Shown here piece after piece: positions 34,871 to 44,498 of a stretch of 64,000 nt of DNA. The stretch covers positions 1-64,000 of the forward strand of contig NZ_AUFQ01000008.1 of assembly GCF_000426585.1 (NCBI RefSeq), given 5' to 3'. How positions within the stretch are numbered: position 1 is the first letter of the stretch; each line of letters starts with the position of its first letter. Position numbers and translations under genes: made by a program. The notes beneath the pieces were generated by a model, which was not told the origin of the DNA, did not search any database, and saw only the letters and a program-made list of their open reading frames with translations. This DNA is from Segatella baroniae DSM 16972 = JCM 13447. GTDB lineage: Bacteria > Bacteroidota > Bacteroidia > Bacteroidales > Bacteroidaceae.

Positions 34871-37267
34871 TCAAAAGTGCAGCCGCAAGTCGACACCGCA
34901 CTGGAATGGGTTGCCCAACTGCCCAAAATACAGCGTCTTTCCGGTGGCGGCACTGCTCACGGCGAAGGTGTTGTACTTCGTATTGGTGAGGTTGCGGCCC
35001 CACAAGTCCACCGTCAGCAAGCCGAAGTCGGCCATGGCATGCGCGCCGGCCACGGCATGGAACGCCTGGCTGTAGCTGTTGGCTTCGTCCCAGTAGGTCT
35101 TGCCTTGGGCGCTCACATTGGCCCCAATGACGACGGCCTTGAGGCGGCCGGCGAGCGGAAGACGGTAGTCGGCCGAGGCGGAGAGCGTGTGCGTCGGGAT
35201 GAAAGGCACCTTCTTGTTCTTGTAGTCGACGGCCGTCAGACTGCCTTGGGCACTCACGCTGTCGATGTATTCCTTGAAAACGGCGTGTGTGAGGCCGTAG
35301 TTGACCGTCCATGAGAGGCGGTCGTTGAAGGCTTGGCCACGCAAACCGGCCTCAATACCGCAGCTGCTGCTCCGGCCGGCGTTGGTCATCATGCGCCCGA
35401 AGCCGTAGCTGCCGGCCATGACGGACAGCTGTTGGTGGCGCACCTGCATGTAGAAGGTGGCCAGGTCGAGCAGCACCTTGCGGCCGAAGAGGTTCAGGTG
35501 GGCGCCCGCCTCATAGTTCCAGCTGGTCTCGGGGGCGTAGGCGATGGTGCTCTCGATGGCTTTGTAGGCCTTGGCGTCGTGCTCCACGGTGTAGTCGCCG
35601 CGCTGTGAGCTGTTCGCCCGCAGTTCTGTGGACAGAATGTCGGAGAACATCTGGATGTTGTAGCCGCCCGCCCGGTAGCCTTTGCTCACCACGGCGTAGA
35701 CGTTGCCGCCCATGCGGTCGATGTCGAAGCTCACGCCCAGCTTCGGAAGCAGCTGGTTGAAGTCGTCATGGGCCTTGTTTTGCAGGGTCGACATGATGTT
35801 GATGTTGGCCTGTCGGCCCATGACGCTGGCTACGGAAGCCATTTTTGCGCTGGTCAGATAGTCTATCGACAGGTGGCTGTAGTCATAGCGCAGGCCGAGC
35901 GTCATCTTGAGGCGGTCGGTGAGGCGCAGTGTCGACTCGTGGAAGAGGCCCAGGTTGTAGGTGGGCGTGCGGAAAAGACCGGGTATCGTGCCAAGGGTTA
36001 CATTCAGCTTGACGCCTCCCGCGCGCTCGATCATGGCCTTGGCCTGCTGCCGTGCCTGCTCGGCGGTGACGCCGGGGCGCATGAACCGCGCCGCCATCGC
36101 GCTCACCATCGCGTCGTACATGGCGTTGCGGATGTTGTCACTCATGAACTTGTCCATGTCCGAACCGAAGCGGACGGGCGCGTCGGTCTTGAGCCACTGG
36201 GCCGAAAAGAAGGCCCCTGTCGTCCACCGCCACGTGCGGTTGCGGTTGCTTTTCACGACAAGCTCCTGCGTGAAGGCGTTCTGCAGCTGCCTTTCTTCCA
36301 GCTGCATGAAGTCGGCCGGCAGGTAGTCGATGTCCATCCGCATGAAATCTTTCAAATATTGGTAGCTCGTGGTGGAGTTGAAATCGAAGCCGTCGCCCTT
36401 GAAGTCCACGCTGAGTGCGCTGTTGACGAGGTTCCGTCGGTACTTGGCCTGGTGGTTTGCGGCCGGATTGGCGGTGGTCTTGTGCTCCAAATCCATCAGT
36501 CCGTAGGGGAAACCGTTCTGGTCGGTGTATTCATAATGGGCACCCAGACTGACGTTCCATCGTGCGTCGGGACGCCAGACGAGGCGCGCCTTGCCGCCGG
36601 TCTCCTTGTATTTGTCGGCCCGCCGGCCGCTGAAGTCGTTTCTGAAGAAGCCCCGCTGGCCGCTGTAGAAGCCGCCCAGCATGAGTCCCAGCTTGCCGTT
36701 GAGTTTCCGGTAGGTGGCGGCTTCGAGGAGTTGGTGGCCGTGCGAGCCTGTTCCAAGCCTGACATCAGTCCCTTGATGGTTCATGGGGTTCTTCGTATAG
36801 ACGCGGATCAGGCCGCCCTCGCTGTTCATTCCGTAGAGCGTTCCCTGCGGACCGCGCAGCACGTCGACGCGCGCCACGTCGAAATGGTGGTGGTTGAAGG
36901 CGCTCTTGCTCATCAGCGGCGCACCGTCCACATAGATACCTACGGCCGGCGAGTTGACACGCGACCCGATACCACGCACATATATGGAGGAGGTGTAGCG
37001 CGAACCATAGCAGGGCATGGTGAAGTTGGGCACGAAAGAGGACAGCTCCCGCAGGTCGCGAACGCCGAGATTCGTCATTTGTCCGGCCCCGTAGACATTG
37101 CTGCTGAGAGGCTGGCGGCGGAGAAGAAATTGCTCCTTGGGTTGCGAGATGACGACAACTTCGTCGATCTCGCGCACTTTCGATGTGTCATCTATGGCCT
37201 CGTCGGCCAAAGATGGAATGGCTGCGACTAACGCTAAAGCCGCAGCCATCATCTTTCTTTTATTCAT
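34871..37267 (-). CDS. TonB-dependent receptor, siderophore type
   Basis: The 798-residue protein has a signal peptide, a TonB-box region (KVREIDEVVVISQPK), and plug motifs NLGVRDLRELSSFVPNF, SSIYVRGIGSRVN, VGIYVDGAPL and VDVLRGPQGTLYGMNSEGGLI. The last is the RGPQGTLYG type typical of siderophore or other organic-ligand receptors. A barrel follows to the terminal QCGVDLRLHF. There is no SusD partner and no carboxypeptidase-like N-domain, so polysaccharide uptake is unlikely. The ligand cannot be told from sequence. It is followed by a repeat-bearing gap and has no operon partners. Confidence 0.88.
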   Translation of the reverse strand: MNKRKMMAAALALVAAIPSLADEAIDDTSKVREIDEVVVISQPKEQFLLRRQPLSSNVYGAGQMTNLGVRDLRELSSFVPNFTMPCYGSRYTSSIYVRGIGSRVNSPAVGIYVDGAPLMSKSAFNHHHFDVARVDVLRGPQGTLYGMNSEGGLIRVYTKNPMNHQGTDVRLGTGSHGHQLLEAATYRKLNGKLGLMLGGFYSGQRGFFRNDFSGRRADKYKETGGKARLVWRPDARWNVSLGAHYEYTDQNGFPYGLMDLEHKTTANPAANHQAKYRRNLVNSALSVDFKGDGFDFNSTTSYQYLKDFMRMDIDYLPADFMQLEERQLQNAFTQELVVKSNRNRTWRWTTGAFFSAQWLKTDAPVRFGSDMDKFMSDNIRNAMYDAMVSAMAARFMRPGVTAEQARQQAKAMIERAGGVKLNVTLGTIPGLFRTPTYNLGLFHESTLRLTDRLKMTLGLRYDYSHLSIDYLTSAKMASVASVMGRQANINIMSTLQNKAHDDFNQLLPKLGVSFDIDRMGGNVYAVVSKGYRAGGYNIQMFSDILSTELRANSSQRGDYTVEHDAKAYKAIESTIAYAPETSWNYEAGAHLNLFGRKVLLDLATFYMQVRHQQLSVMAGSYGFGRMMTNAGRSSSCGIEAGLRGQAFNDRLSWTVNYGLTHAVFKEYIDSVSAQGSLTAVDYKNKKVPFIPTHTLSASADYRLPLAGRLKAVVIGANVSAQGKTYWDEANSYSQAFHAVAGAHAMADFGLLTVDLWGRNLTNTKYNTFAVSSAATGKTLYFGQLGNPFQCGVDLRLHF

Positions 37268-37404
37268 ATCAATCTATGTGGTTTGGTATTGTGAATTTGA
37301 AAAATCCTATTCACTCATAGGATGATGCAAAAGTATGAAGAAAAGGAGTTTCAAACAATCCTTATATGTAAGGATTTTAGCGTTGAAAGATGGCGTTTGT
37401 GTAC

Positions 37405-37442
37405 AAAAAAGCCTGACAATCGTTCAGACTGTCAGGCTTTTT
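37405..37442. terminator. recA terminator (bidirectional)
   Basis: AAAAAAGCCTGACA, an 11-base loop, TGTCAGGCTTTTT: a perfect stem with A and T runs on both sides, 20 bases beyond the recA stop. Confidence 0.9.
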
Positions 37443-37462
37443 CGCAAAATATGGAGGCTGCT

Positions 37463-38482
37463 TCATTGCGCGAGCTTGTCGGCGATGGCCTTCTTGATGA
37501 GGCCTTCCAACTCTTCGCAAAGCTCGGGATTGTCCTTCAGCAGGTTCTTGCTGGCGTCGCGGCCCTGGGCCAGTTTGCTGCCGTTGTAGCTGTACCAGCT
37601 GCCACTTTTCTGCACAATGCCGTATTCAACGCCAAGGTCTATGATCTCACCAATCTTGCTGATACCTTCTCCAAACGTGATTTCGAACTCGGCTTTGCGG
37701 AACGGTGGCGCCACTTTGTTCTTCACTACTTTCACGCGCACTTGGTTTCCGATGACCTGGTCGCCGTCCTTAATGCCGGTGACGCGGCGGATGTCGAGGC
37801 GCACGCTGGCGTAGAACTTCAGCGCGTTGCCGCCGGTCGTGGTCTCGGGACTGCCGAACATGACGCCAATCTTCTCACGCAGCTGGTTGATGAAGATGCA
37901 GGTGGTGTTGGTTTTGGCGATGGTGGCGGTGAGCTTGCGCAGCGCCTGGCTCATCAGACGGGCCTGGAGACCGACGCGGTTGTCGCCCATGTCGCCCTCG
38001 ATTTCGGCCTTCGGGGTCAATGCGGCCACGGAGTCGATGACCAGAATGTCGATGGCGCTGGAGCTGATGAGCTGGTCGGCTATCTGCAAAGCTTGCTCGC
38101 CGTTGTCGGGTTGGCTGACCCAGAGGTTGTCGATGTCCACCCCCAGCTTGGCCGCATAGAAGCGGTCGAAGGCATGTTCGGCGTCGATGAAGGCCGCAAT
38201 GCCGCCCGCTTTCTGGGCTTCGGCGATGGCGTGGATGGCGAGCGTGGTCTTGCCGGAGCTTTCGGGGCCGTAGATTTCGATGATGCGGCCCTTCGGATAG
38301 CCGCCGACGCCCAATGCCGCGTCGAGACCGATACTGCCCGTGGGAATCACTTCCACGTTTTCGATATGTTCATCACCCATCCGCATGATGGAACCCTTGC
38401 CGAAATCCTTCTCTATTTTCGACATGGCCATCTGCAGGGCCTTGAGCTTTTCGCTCTGAACGTTGTTTTCTTCTTTTGCCAT
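37463..38482 (-). CDS. recA: Recombinase RecA
   Basis: The 339-residue protein has Walker A GPESSGKT at 72-79, the ATPase core with [20 protein letters not shown], and L2 [16 protein letters not shown]. It starts [16 protein letters not shown]. RecA carries out homologous recombination and SOS induction. Length and motifs are normal. It is the last gene after the carboxynorspermidine dehydrogenase gene, 90 bases away, so it may have its own promoter. Confidence 0.98.
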   Translation of the reverse strand: MAKEENNVQSEKLKALQMAMSKIEKDFGKGSIMRMGDEHIENVEVIPTGSIGLDAALGVGGYPKGRIIEIYGPESSGKTTLAIHAIAEAQKAGGIAAFIDAEHAFDRFYAAKLGVDIDNLWVSQPDNGEQALQIADQLISSSAIDILVIDSVAALTPKAEIEGDMGDNRVGLQARLMSQALRKLTATIAKTNTTCIFINQLREKIGVMFGSPETTTGGNALKFYASVRLDIRRVTGIKDGDQVIGNQVRVKVVKNKVAPPFRKAEFEITFGEGISKIGEIIDLGVEYGIVQKSGSWYSYNGSKLAQGRDASKNLLKDNPELCEELEGLIKKAIADKLAQ

Positions 38483-38572
38483 GTGTTATGCTCCAACCAC
38501 TCGTTAGGGGCAAGTGGGCCTGATGATTTCATGGAGTTGCATCAGTGGTTGTTAGTAAATGTGATGTTGAAA

Positions 38573-39811
38573 TTATAGTTCGAGGTCGCCGTCGAACACT
38601 TCGTGCCAAGGCAGACCTTGCTTGTTGAGCTGTTCCATGAACGGATCCGGGTCGAATTCTTCCACGTTCCACACGCCCGGCTTGCGCCAAAGACCCTTGC
38701 AGAACATCATGGCGCCGATCATCGCGGGCACGCCCGTGGTGTAGCTGACGCCCTGCATGCCCGTCTCTTCAAAGGCTTCCTGGTGCTTGCAATTGTTATA
38801 TATATAATAGGTGTGCTCCTTTCCGTCCTTCAAACCACGGATGCGGCAGCCTATACTGGTCTCTCCGTCGTAGTTCTCGCCCAGGTCTTGCGGGTTGGGA
38901 AGCACGGCCTTGAGGAATTGCAGCGGCACAATCTTCACCTTCACCTTCTGCTCCGGCTTGTCGGCGAGCGGCGCTTCGTATTCGATTTCGTCGATGCGGC
39001 TCATGCCGAGGTTCTCTATGCAGTCCAGATAGGTGAGGTATTGCTGTCCGAAAGTCATCCAGAAACGGCCCCGTTTGATGGTGGGATAGTTCTTGACGAG
39101 GCTTTCCAGCTCCTCGTGGTGCATCAGATAGCTCTCGCGGCCGCCTATGTTGGGGTAGCTGAGGGTCTTGTGAATGGCCAGCGGCTCCGTTTCAAGCCAT
39201 TTGCCGTCTTCATAATAAAGTCCCTTTTGCGTGATTTCGCGAATGTTTATCTCAGGATTGAAGTTGGTGGCAAAGGCCTTATGATGGTTGCCCGCGTTGC
39301 AGTCGACGATGTCGAGATAATGAATCTCGTCAAAATGATGCTTGGCGGCGTATGCGGTGTAGGCCTGCGACACGCCCGGATCAAAGCCGCAGCCGAGAAT
39401 AGCTGTCAAACCGGCCTGCTCGAACTTCTCTTTGTAAGCCCACTGCCAGCTGTATTCAAAGTGCGCCTCGTCCTTCGGCTCGTAGTTTGCCGTGTCCAGA
39501 TAGTTGCATCCGCACGCCAGACAGGCGTCCATGATGGTCAAGTCCTGGTAGGGCAGGGCCAGATTGACGACCAACTCAGGCTTGAAGTCGTTGAAGAGGG
39601 CCTTCAGTTGCTCCACATCGTCGGCGTCTACCTGTGCCGTTTTGATGTCGTAGTTGTATCCTTTATCGTGAATTGACTTTACGAGTTGGTCACATTTGGC
39701 CTTGCGGCGTGAAGCAATCATAAACTCGGTGAACACGTCTGCATTCTGAACAATCTTGAATGCCGCGACCGTAGCTACGCCGCCGGCGCCAATCATTAGT
39801 ACTTTGCTCAT
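38573..39811 (-). CDS. Saccharopine dehydrogenase-family protein, likely carboxynorspermidine dehydrogenase
   Basis: Start set at ATG 39811 (MSKVLMIGAGGVATVAAFKI, 412 residues). The longer open frame lacks family similarity. The N-terminal Rossmann GAGGVA motif and SIHDKGYNYDIKTAQVDADDV, followed by NLALPYQDLTIMDACLACGCNYLDTANYEP and ILGCGFDPGVSQAYTAYA, fit carboxynorspermidine/carboxyspermidine dehydrogenase (CANSDH), which makes spermidine precursors from aspartate semialdehyde and a diamine. The partner decarboxylase is not in this window. A saccharopine pathway role is less likely in this phylum. Confidence 0.85.
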   Translation of the reverse strand: MSKVLMIGAGGVATVAAFKIVQNADVFTEFMIASRRKAKCDQLVKSIHDKGYNYDIKTAQVDADDVEQLKALFNDFKPELVVNLALPYQDLTIMDACLACGCNYLDTANYEPKDEAHFEYSWQWAYKEKFEQAGLTAILGCGFDPGVSQAYTAYAAKHHFDEIHYLDIVDCNAGNHHKAFATNFNPEINIREITQKGLYYEDGKWLETEPLAIHKTLSYPNIGGRESYLMHHEELESLVKNYPTIKRGRFWMTFGQQYLTYLDCIENLGMSRIDEIEYEAPLADKPEQKVKVKIVPLQFLKAVLPNPQDLGENYDGETSIGCRIRGLKDGKEHTYYIYNNCKHQEAFEETGMQGVSYTTGVPAMIGAMMFCKGLWRKPGVWNVEEFDPDPFMEQLNKQGLPWHEVFDGDLEL

Positions 39812-39897
39812 TCTTGGTCTTGATTTAAATGAATTGGTATGTAGGGATAAGTTGTTTAAAGTGTGGCGGGAAGGCTGCCGAGGCCGTGCGATGAAGC

Positions 39898-40503
39898 TCA
39901 ATCCCTGAACTCGTCGGCCCTTACGCCCATGGCGTTTGTGAGCGAATAGCCCAATATCTCTTGCCGGAAATGGCCGCCCCGTGTGGGTTGCATGGTGAAG
40001 AGCGTGACGTGCTTGTCGTCGTCCACGTCTTTCAGCATGCGTCTGAGGCCTTCCAAAACCTGCTCGTTCTCGGCGTCGGGAATGAGCATGACGCGCCTCA
40101 CGTCCTTGTGGTTGCAAATCGTCCGGGCCATGTCTTCAAGGAAATCATGCTTGGTCACCATCTCTTCCGTGGGATAAGCGGTGAACGTGAACTCACCGAA
40201 CTGTTCGTCGTTGAACGCCCGGTTGTTGAGTTCCGTTTGCAGATTGGAAGGAAGAAAGTTGTTGAGTTGCTTTGTATTCTTGTCGTGAATGAGAATGATA
40301 CCGGTCGTTTGCCGGCCCGGTTTCATTCCTCCGTCGAGTCCGACGTTGATTGCCCATTGCGCCATGTCGGCCTTCGGAATCTTCCGTCCCAGCATTCGCT
40401 CGTAGTTGACGATGAGGTCGAAGGCCACGTTGTCGATGTATTCCGCGTCCGCAATGATGATGTTCTCTTGGAGTTTGATGTCGTTCGCTTCTAAAGAGTT
40501 CAT
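39898..40503 (-). CDS. Bacteroidales conserved protein of unknown function
   Basis: The 201-residue soluble protein begins MNSLEANDIKLQENIIIADAEY. No domain with known activity is visible; YERMLGRKIPKADMAQWAINVGLDGG and NEQVLEGLRRMLKDVDDDKH are its most distinctive parts. I believe it is a DUF6621-type Bacteroidales protein but am unsure. It starts only 5 bases after a TATCTTTG -7 box, so the mRNA would be leaderless. It is followed by the CANSDH gene after 86 bases, possibly as one operon. Confidence 0.7.
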   Translation of the reverse strand: MNSLEANDIKLQENIIIADAEYIDNVAFDLIVNYERMLGRKIPKADMAQWAINVGLDGGMKPGRQTTGIILIHDKNTKQLNNFLPSNLQTELNNRAFNDEQFGEFTFTAYPTEEMVTKHDFLEDMARTICNHKDVRRVMLIPDAENEQVLEGLRRMLKDVDDDKHVTLFTMQPTRGGHFRQEILGYSLTNAMGVRADEFRD

Positions 40504-40508
40504 AGTTG

Positions 40509-40539
40509 CAAAGATAACGCAAAGCGACGAATTATCAAA
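40509..40539 (-). promoter_or_regulatory. Promoter of the 201-residue protein gene
   Basis: Minus strand: TTTG (40536-40539), 19 bp, TATCTTTG (40509-40516), then only 5 bases to the ATG. Confidence 0.75.
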
Positions 40540-40630
40540 GAATTTATTTTGTTATTTTGAAAAATGGCTTATCTTTGCAAATCATTGTGTTTTAAGTGAA
40601 ATATTACAATAATCTAATCGAAAAGTAGTA

Positions 40631-41986
40631 ATGAGTTTGTTGACAATTTCCATTATTGCAGTGTTTGTAGTAGGTTACCTTTTCATCGCATTGGAGAGCG
40701 TGACAAAGGTAAACAAGGCGGCAGTCGCCCTGCTGATGTTCGTTTTTTGCTGGACTTTATTCATGCTGGATCCGGGTAGTTACATTTCTTCCGCGGTGGG
40801 CGGGCATGTCGCCCAGGCCGTCAGCGACGTCATGGAGAAGCACCTGGGCAGCACCAGCACCACGTTGTTCTTCCTCATGGGGGCCATGACCATCGTGGAA
40901 ATCGTGGACCAGAACGGCGGTTTCAACTTCGTCCGCAGGGTGATGAAGACGAAAAGCAAGCGTGCCCTGCTGTGGCGCATCGCCTTCATGACCTTCATTC
41001 TGTCAGCCATTCTGGACAATCTGACCACCAGTATCGTGATGATCATGATTCTCCGCAAGCTCGTTCAGGACCATAAAGACCGCATCATCTACGCTTCGCT
41101 CGTCATCATCGCGGCCAATTCGGGCGGCGCCTTCTCTCCGATAGGCGACGTGACGACCATCATGCTGTGGAACAAGGGCGTAATTACGGCCATGGGGGTC
41201 ATCGAGGAGGTGCTCATTCCGTCCATCGTGTCGATGGTCATCCCTGCTTTCATCCTCCAATACATGCTGAAAGGCGACTTGGTGATGGCTTCCGAAGCCA
41301 AGCAGAGTGGCGAGTCTGCGGCGTTGGACTTCAGCGACCTTCAGCGCAAGGTCATCTTTGCGTTGGGTGTCGGAGGCCTCGTGTTCGTTCCCATCTTCAA
41401 GAGTATCACCCATCTGCCGCCGTTCGTGGGCATTCTTCTGGTTCTCGGACTGCTCTGGACCACGACGGAAGTGTTCTATCGCGACCTTCATCGCGGGAAA
41501 GACAGTGAGGGAACGATGAAGCGCGTTACTAATCTGCTGCGTCATATCGACATGAGTACCATCTTGTTCTTCCTTGGAATCTTGATGGCTGTGGCCTGTT
41601 TGGAAACCATTGGCGTACTGACGCAGTTGGGACAGTCGCTCAACGTGGCGTTCGACGGCAACCACTATGCCGTCACGGGCATTATCGGCGTGCTCTCAAG
41701 CATTGTCGACAACGTGCCGCTGGTGGCCGGTTGCATGGGCATGTACCCTGTGGCGCCGACCGGCGACATGGCCGTCGACGGCATATTCTGGCAGCTTTTG
41801 GCCTACTGCGCGGGCGTGGGTGGCAGCATGCTGATCATCGGCAGTGCCGCCGGCGTGGTCGTCATGGGCCTCGAAAAGATTACTTTCGGATGGTATATGA
41901 AGTATATCAGCTGGATAGCCTTTGTCGGTTACGCGGCCGGAATCCTGAGTTATTGGCTCGTCCGCACCTTCCTTTGGGTGGCATAA
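40631..41986 (+). CDS. nhaD: Na+/H+ antiporter NhaD
   Basis: The 451-residue protein is polytopic with about 11-12 helices. Ion-transporter motifs: FLMGAMTIVEIVDQNGGF, AILDNLTTSIVMIMIL, NSGGAFSPIGDVTTIMLWNKG, SSIVDNVPLVAGCMGMY and AAGVVVMGLEKITFGWY. The D-N-L-T-T and DNVPL motifs fit the NhaD family. It likely exports Na+ in exchange for protons. Promoter: TATCTTTG at 40570-40577, with TTTG about 18 bp upstream. Confidence 0.95.
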   Translation: MSLLTISIIAVFVVGYLFIALESVTKVNKAAVALLMFVFCWTLFMLDPGSYISSAVGGHVAQAVSDVMEKHLGSTSTTLFFLMGAMTIVEIVDQNGGFNFVRRVMKTKSKRALLWRIAFMTFILSAILDNLTTSIVMIMILRKLVQDHKDRIIYASLVIIAANSGGAFSPIGDVTTIMLWNKGVITAMGVIEEVLIPSIVSMVIPAFILQYMLKGDLVMASEAKQSGESAALDFSDLQRKVIFALGVGGLVFVPIFKSITHLPPFVGILLVLGLLWTTTEVFYRDLHRGKDSEGTMKRVTNLLRHIDMSTILFFLGILMAVACLETIGVLTQLGQSLNVAFDGNHYAVTGIIGVLSSIVDNVPLVAGCMGMYPVAPTGDMAVDGIFWQLLAYCAGVGGSMLIIGSAAGVVVMGLEKITFGWYMKYISWIAFVGYAAGILSYWLVRTFLWVA

Positions 41987-42007
41987 AGCCTCTGTTTCGA
42001 CATGAAG

Positions 42008-42049
42008 AAATTGCCCCGGCTCGCGTGTTGGTGAGCCGGGGCAATTTTT
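42008..42049. terminator. nhaD / AraC-gene terminator
   Basis: AAATTGCCCCGGCTC, a 10-base loop, GAGCCGGGGCAATTTTT: a 14-bp GC-rich stem and T run 20 bases past nhaD. It overlaps the stop codon of the convergent 7TM-AraC gene. Confidence 0.88.
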
Positions 42050-43169
42050 ATAGCCTGCCGTCGACCTTCGGCCGATAGCCTTTTATGTGTTTGAAGTTGC
42101 GGTAGAAAGTGCTGGAAGAAGAGAAGCCTGACCGCCGAATCAAGTCTTCCATCGTGATGTCCGGCTCCTTCTTGAGCAAATCCTCCGCGTAATCTACGCG
42201 CAGTTGATTGATATAGTCGCTGAAATTGACGTTCATTTCCACATTCAGCGCTTCCTGAATGTAGCGTGAGTTGGTGTTCAGGCGCGTGGCGATGTCACCC
42301 ACTTTCAAGTTGTGGGTCAAGTAAATCCGTTCCTTTTCCATCAGTTTGCGAATGTCATCGCTCAATCCGTTGCCGATGTAGGCAGGCGCTTCCGTCTCCA
42401 CCTGTTCGATGTCTTCAAATGAAAACACCTGTCGATAGCCTGCATAGCTGAGCGCAAACAGGAGCACGGAGAAGATGAGGAAGGTCGGCCCCAGCATCCA
42501 GTTGGAGTCTACGAACACATGTTTTCCGATGGCGTTGGCGACAAATGAGATGCAACTCATGAGCACCAGCAGCAGGAGAAGGGTGCCGATGCTGTGCAAC
42601 CGCTTGTCTTCGGTGTCAGCATAGATGGACTCCACCAGCCTGTTGTAGCGCCGAATCTTGCGAAGGCCCATTGTGAGCGTCGTGCAGACACCAATCGCAA
42701 AGACCACCTTGGCCGTCTGATGCACTACAGCCTGCAGCCGGGCGAGGCCTTCGAGGCTGTCGAATGAATTGTGATAAAGATAATGATGGACAAACGATTG
42801 CGTGTCTTTCTCGCTCATCAGAAGGTAGAGCAGCGCCACGACAAGCCCGAACGCTACGGGAGGCAGGGCCACGCCCCAGTTCATCCATGTACCCACCCGT
42901 CCTTCGGTGAGCTTGGTGAGATAGCGCAGATAGAGGGGGAATACGCTCAGGTTGCAGGCCACATAGAGCGCGTCGAAGAAGGGGAGGGCGCTGAAGTCCT
43001 TGTTGAAGAAAGCGCAGTGGCCCATATATAATAAGGTGGCGGCCAGCGACCAGGCAAGCAGTTGCTTGTGGGCGCCGCGGTCGCCATGCTCTTTCAGGTC
43101 GACAAGGAGCACAAATGTCCAAAATAAGCACACCAGCATGGGCGTTACGGTGATTACTGATTGCAACAT
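42048..43169 (-). CDS. 7TM-AraC membrane-bound transcriptional regulator
   Basis: The 373-residue protein has an N-terminal hydrophobic domain with six or seven helices (1-250) and a C-terminal AraC HTH (about 280-373; IATRLNTNSRYIQEALNVE, then EDLIRRSGFSSSSTFYRNFKHIKGYRP). The first half resembles 7TM-DISM-type sensors. It may sense a signal at the membrane and act on the adjacent divergent lipoprotein gene. The ATG is 5 bases after a TATCTTTG -7 box at 43174-43181, so the mRNA is expected to be leaderless. Target and signal are unknown. Confidence 0.85.
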   Translation of the reverse strand: MLQSVITVTPMLVCLFWTFVLLVDLKEHGDRGAHKQLLAWSLAATLLYMGHCAFFNKDFSALPFFDALYVACNLSVFPLYLRYLTKLTEGRVGTWMNWGVALPPVAFGLVVALLYLLMSEKDTQSFVHHYLYHNSFDSLEGLARLQAVVHQTAKVVFAIGVCTTLTMGLRKIRRYNRLVESIYADTEDKRLHSIGTLLLLLVLMSCISFVANAIGKHVFVDSNWMLGPTFLIFSVLLFALSYAGYRQVFSFEDIEQVETEAPAYIGNGLSDDIRKLMEKERIYLTHNLKVGDIATRLNTNSRYIQEALNVEMNVNFSDYINQLRVDYAEDLLKKEPDITMEDLIRRSGFSSSSTFYRNFKHIKGYRPKVDGRL

Positions 43170-43173
43170 GGCG

Positions 43174-43253
43174 CAAAGATAAGCATTTTTCCGAATATGG
43201 GAATTGATTTTCCGAATATGAGACAGAACATTCCGTTTTATGGCTTATTTTTG
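43174..43253. promoter_or_regulatory. Divergent promoters with a 21-bp-spaced direct repeat
   Basis: Minus: TATCTTTG at 43174-43181 for the AraC gene. Plus: TATTTTTG at 43246-43253 for the lipoprotein gene. Between them TTTTCCGAATATG occurs twice as an exact direct repeat (43187-43199 and 43208-43220), 21 bp apart (two helical turns), as expected of an AraC-type operator. Confidence 0.75.
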
Positions 43254-43339
43254 TACCATTGTTTCACAGTACTTACCAAACGCCCCGGCCTTTGAAAGGC
43301 GTTGTCCCACCAAGGGATTCATGGAAGGCACCTGACAAC

Positions 43340-44326
43340 ATGAAAAATAATAACTTTTTCGCCAGCGCGGCAGGCAAGTTGCTTGCCCTGGCAGCACTCT
43401 TGACGATGGCTTTCACCTTTACGGCATGTTCAGATGACGACGAACCGACGCCGCCGGAGGCTCCTTTCGTAGGAACGGTTACGATTGACGGCGTGAAAAT
43501 GCCCGTCAAGTCCTGCTTTTACGACTACTTTGAAGATTATTTTGTGTTGTATCTCTATCTGTCTGATGACCAAAAGAAAGTCTTGAAGATTAATGGAAGC
43601 TTCATGAAACATGTAGGCAAGGATGTCAATCTGACCGTCTATGAACCAAAAATTAATGGCACTTGGACTTGGCTAATAAGCGTGGAGGAGGCAAAACAGC
43701 ACTTGTTTGTAGGTTGTGGCTACGAGTCTGAAGAGCTGAGTCTCTTTACGACGGGCAAACTGCGTATCGACGGGAAGATCGACGGTGGGAGTGTGAACAT
43801 CAAGTTGACTGACGGCAAGATTACCGATGGCAAGCATGGTGATGGAAAAGAACACACGGTAAACTTGGAATTCACTGGGAAAATGTTTCCGAAATACAAG
43901 GCCATCATGCTTGATGGCATTCTGAAGAGCGTTGTTTCGGCAGAGTACACGCTTGAAAAGAACAATGATTTCCAATGCTCGTTCTATCTTTCTCAAGATA
44001 AAAAAGAAAGGATAATCGTTCGGGGAAGCCTTGATGGATCCAAAGAAGAATGGTCTTGGAAACTGGATAGAAAACAACAAGCACAGACAGGACACCGCTA
44101 TTGGTCGATAGAATACTATCAAGGTGATGTCAGCCTATTCAAACTGGATGGTGATCCCGCAAATGGAATCACTGAAACCGTGGCCTCTGAAGGTAGTTTG
44201 ACTATGCGCGGCAAGACGCTGGATGAGCTTGTATTTCTTGTAGATTTTGTTGTGACAGACCATAAGACCGGTGATGGCAGGAGACATGAAGGGCTGATTA
44301 TGTACAGTCCATACACAATTGATTGA
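43340..44326 (+). CDS. Lipoprotein of unknown function
   Basis: Start set at ATG 43340 (328 residues) to retain the signal peptide; the frame is open 27 codons upstream. A hydrophobic segment (KLLALAALLTMAFTFTAC) ends in a lipobox with Cys31 and an acidic SDDDEPTPPE tail. The rest has repeated beta-like motifs with KEHTVNLEFTGKM and GSFMKHVGKDVN, and no domain I recognise. It is divergent from the 7TM-AraC gene and may be its target. It is followed by a terminator at 44402-44435. Confidence 0.7.
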   Translation: MKNNNFFASAAGKLLALAALLTMAFTFTACSDDDEPTPPEAPFVGTVTIDGVKMPVKSCFYDYFEDYFVLYLYLSDDQKKVLKINGSFMKHVGKDVNLTVYEPKINGTWTWLISVEEAKQHLFVGCGYESEELSLFTTGKLRIDGKIDGGSVNIKLTDGKITDGKHGDGKEHTVNLEFTGKMFPKYKAIMLDGILKSVVSAEYTLEKNNDFQCSFYLSQDKKERIIVRGSLDGSKEEWSWKLDRKQQAQTGHRYWSIEYYQGDVSLFKLDGDPANGITETVASEGSLTMRGKTLDELVFLVDFVVTDHKTGDGRRHEGLIMYSPYTID

Positions 44327-44401
44327 AACGACAGCTTTCAACAACCGGTATGTCATTTCTTTTTTGCTTCCGAAGCGAAGCGGTCACAGGATTGAAACCT
44401 A

Positions 44402-44435
44402 AAAACGGAGGGCCTCTGGCGAGGCTCTCCGTTTT
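44402..44435 (+). terminator. Terminator after the lipoprotein gene
   Basis: AAAACGGAGGGCCTC, a TGGC loop, GAGGCTCTCCGTTTT, with one mismatch in a 14-bp stem. It lies 76 bases past the stop and also suits cysK on the other strand. Confidence 0.75.
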
Positions 44436-44498
44436 GTAGTTCTATGCCGCCATCGTCCCGAAACGCGGCGGCGGTCCTCGGGAAGCTTGCCGTGGTGC

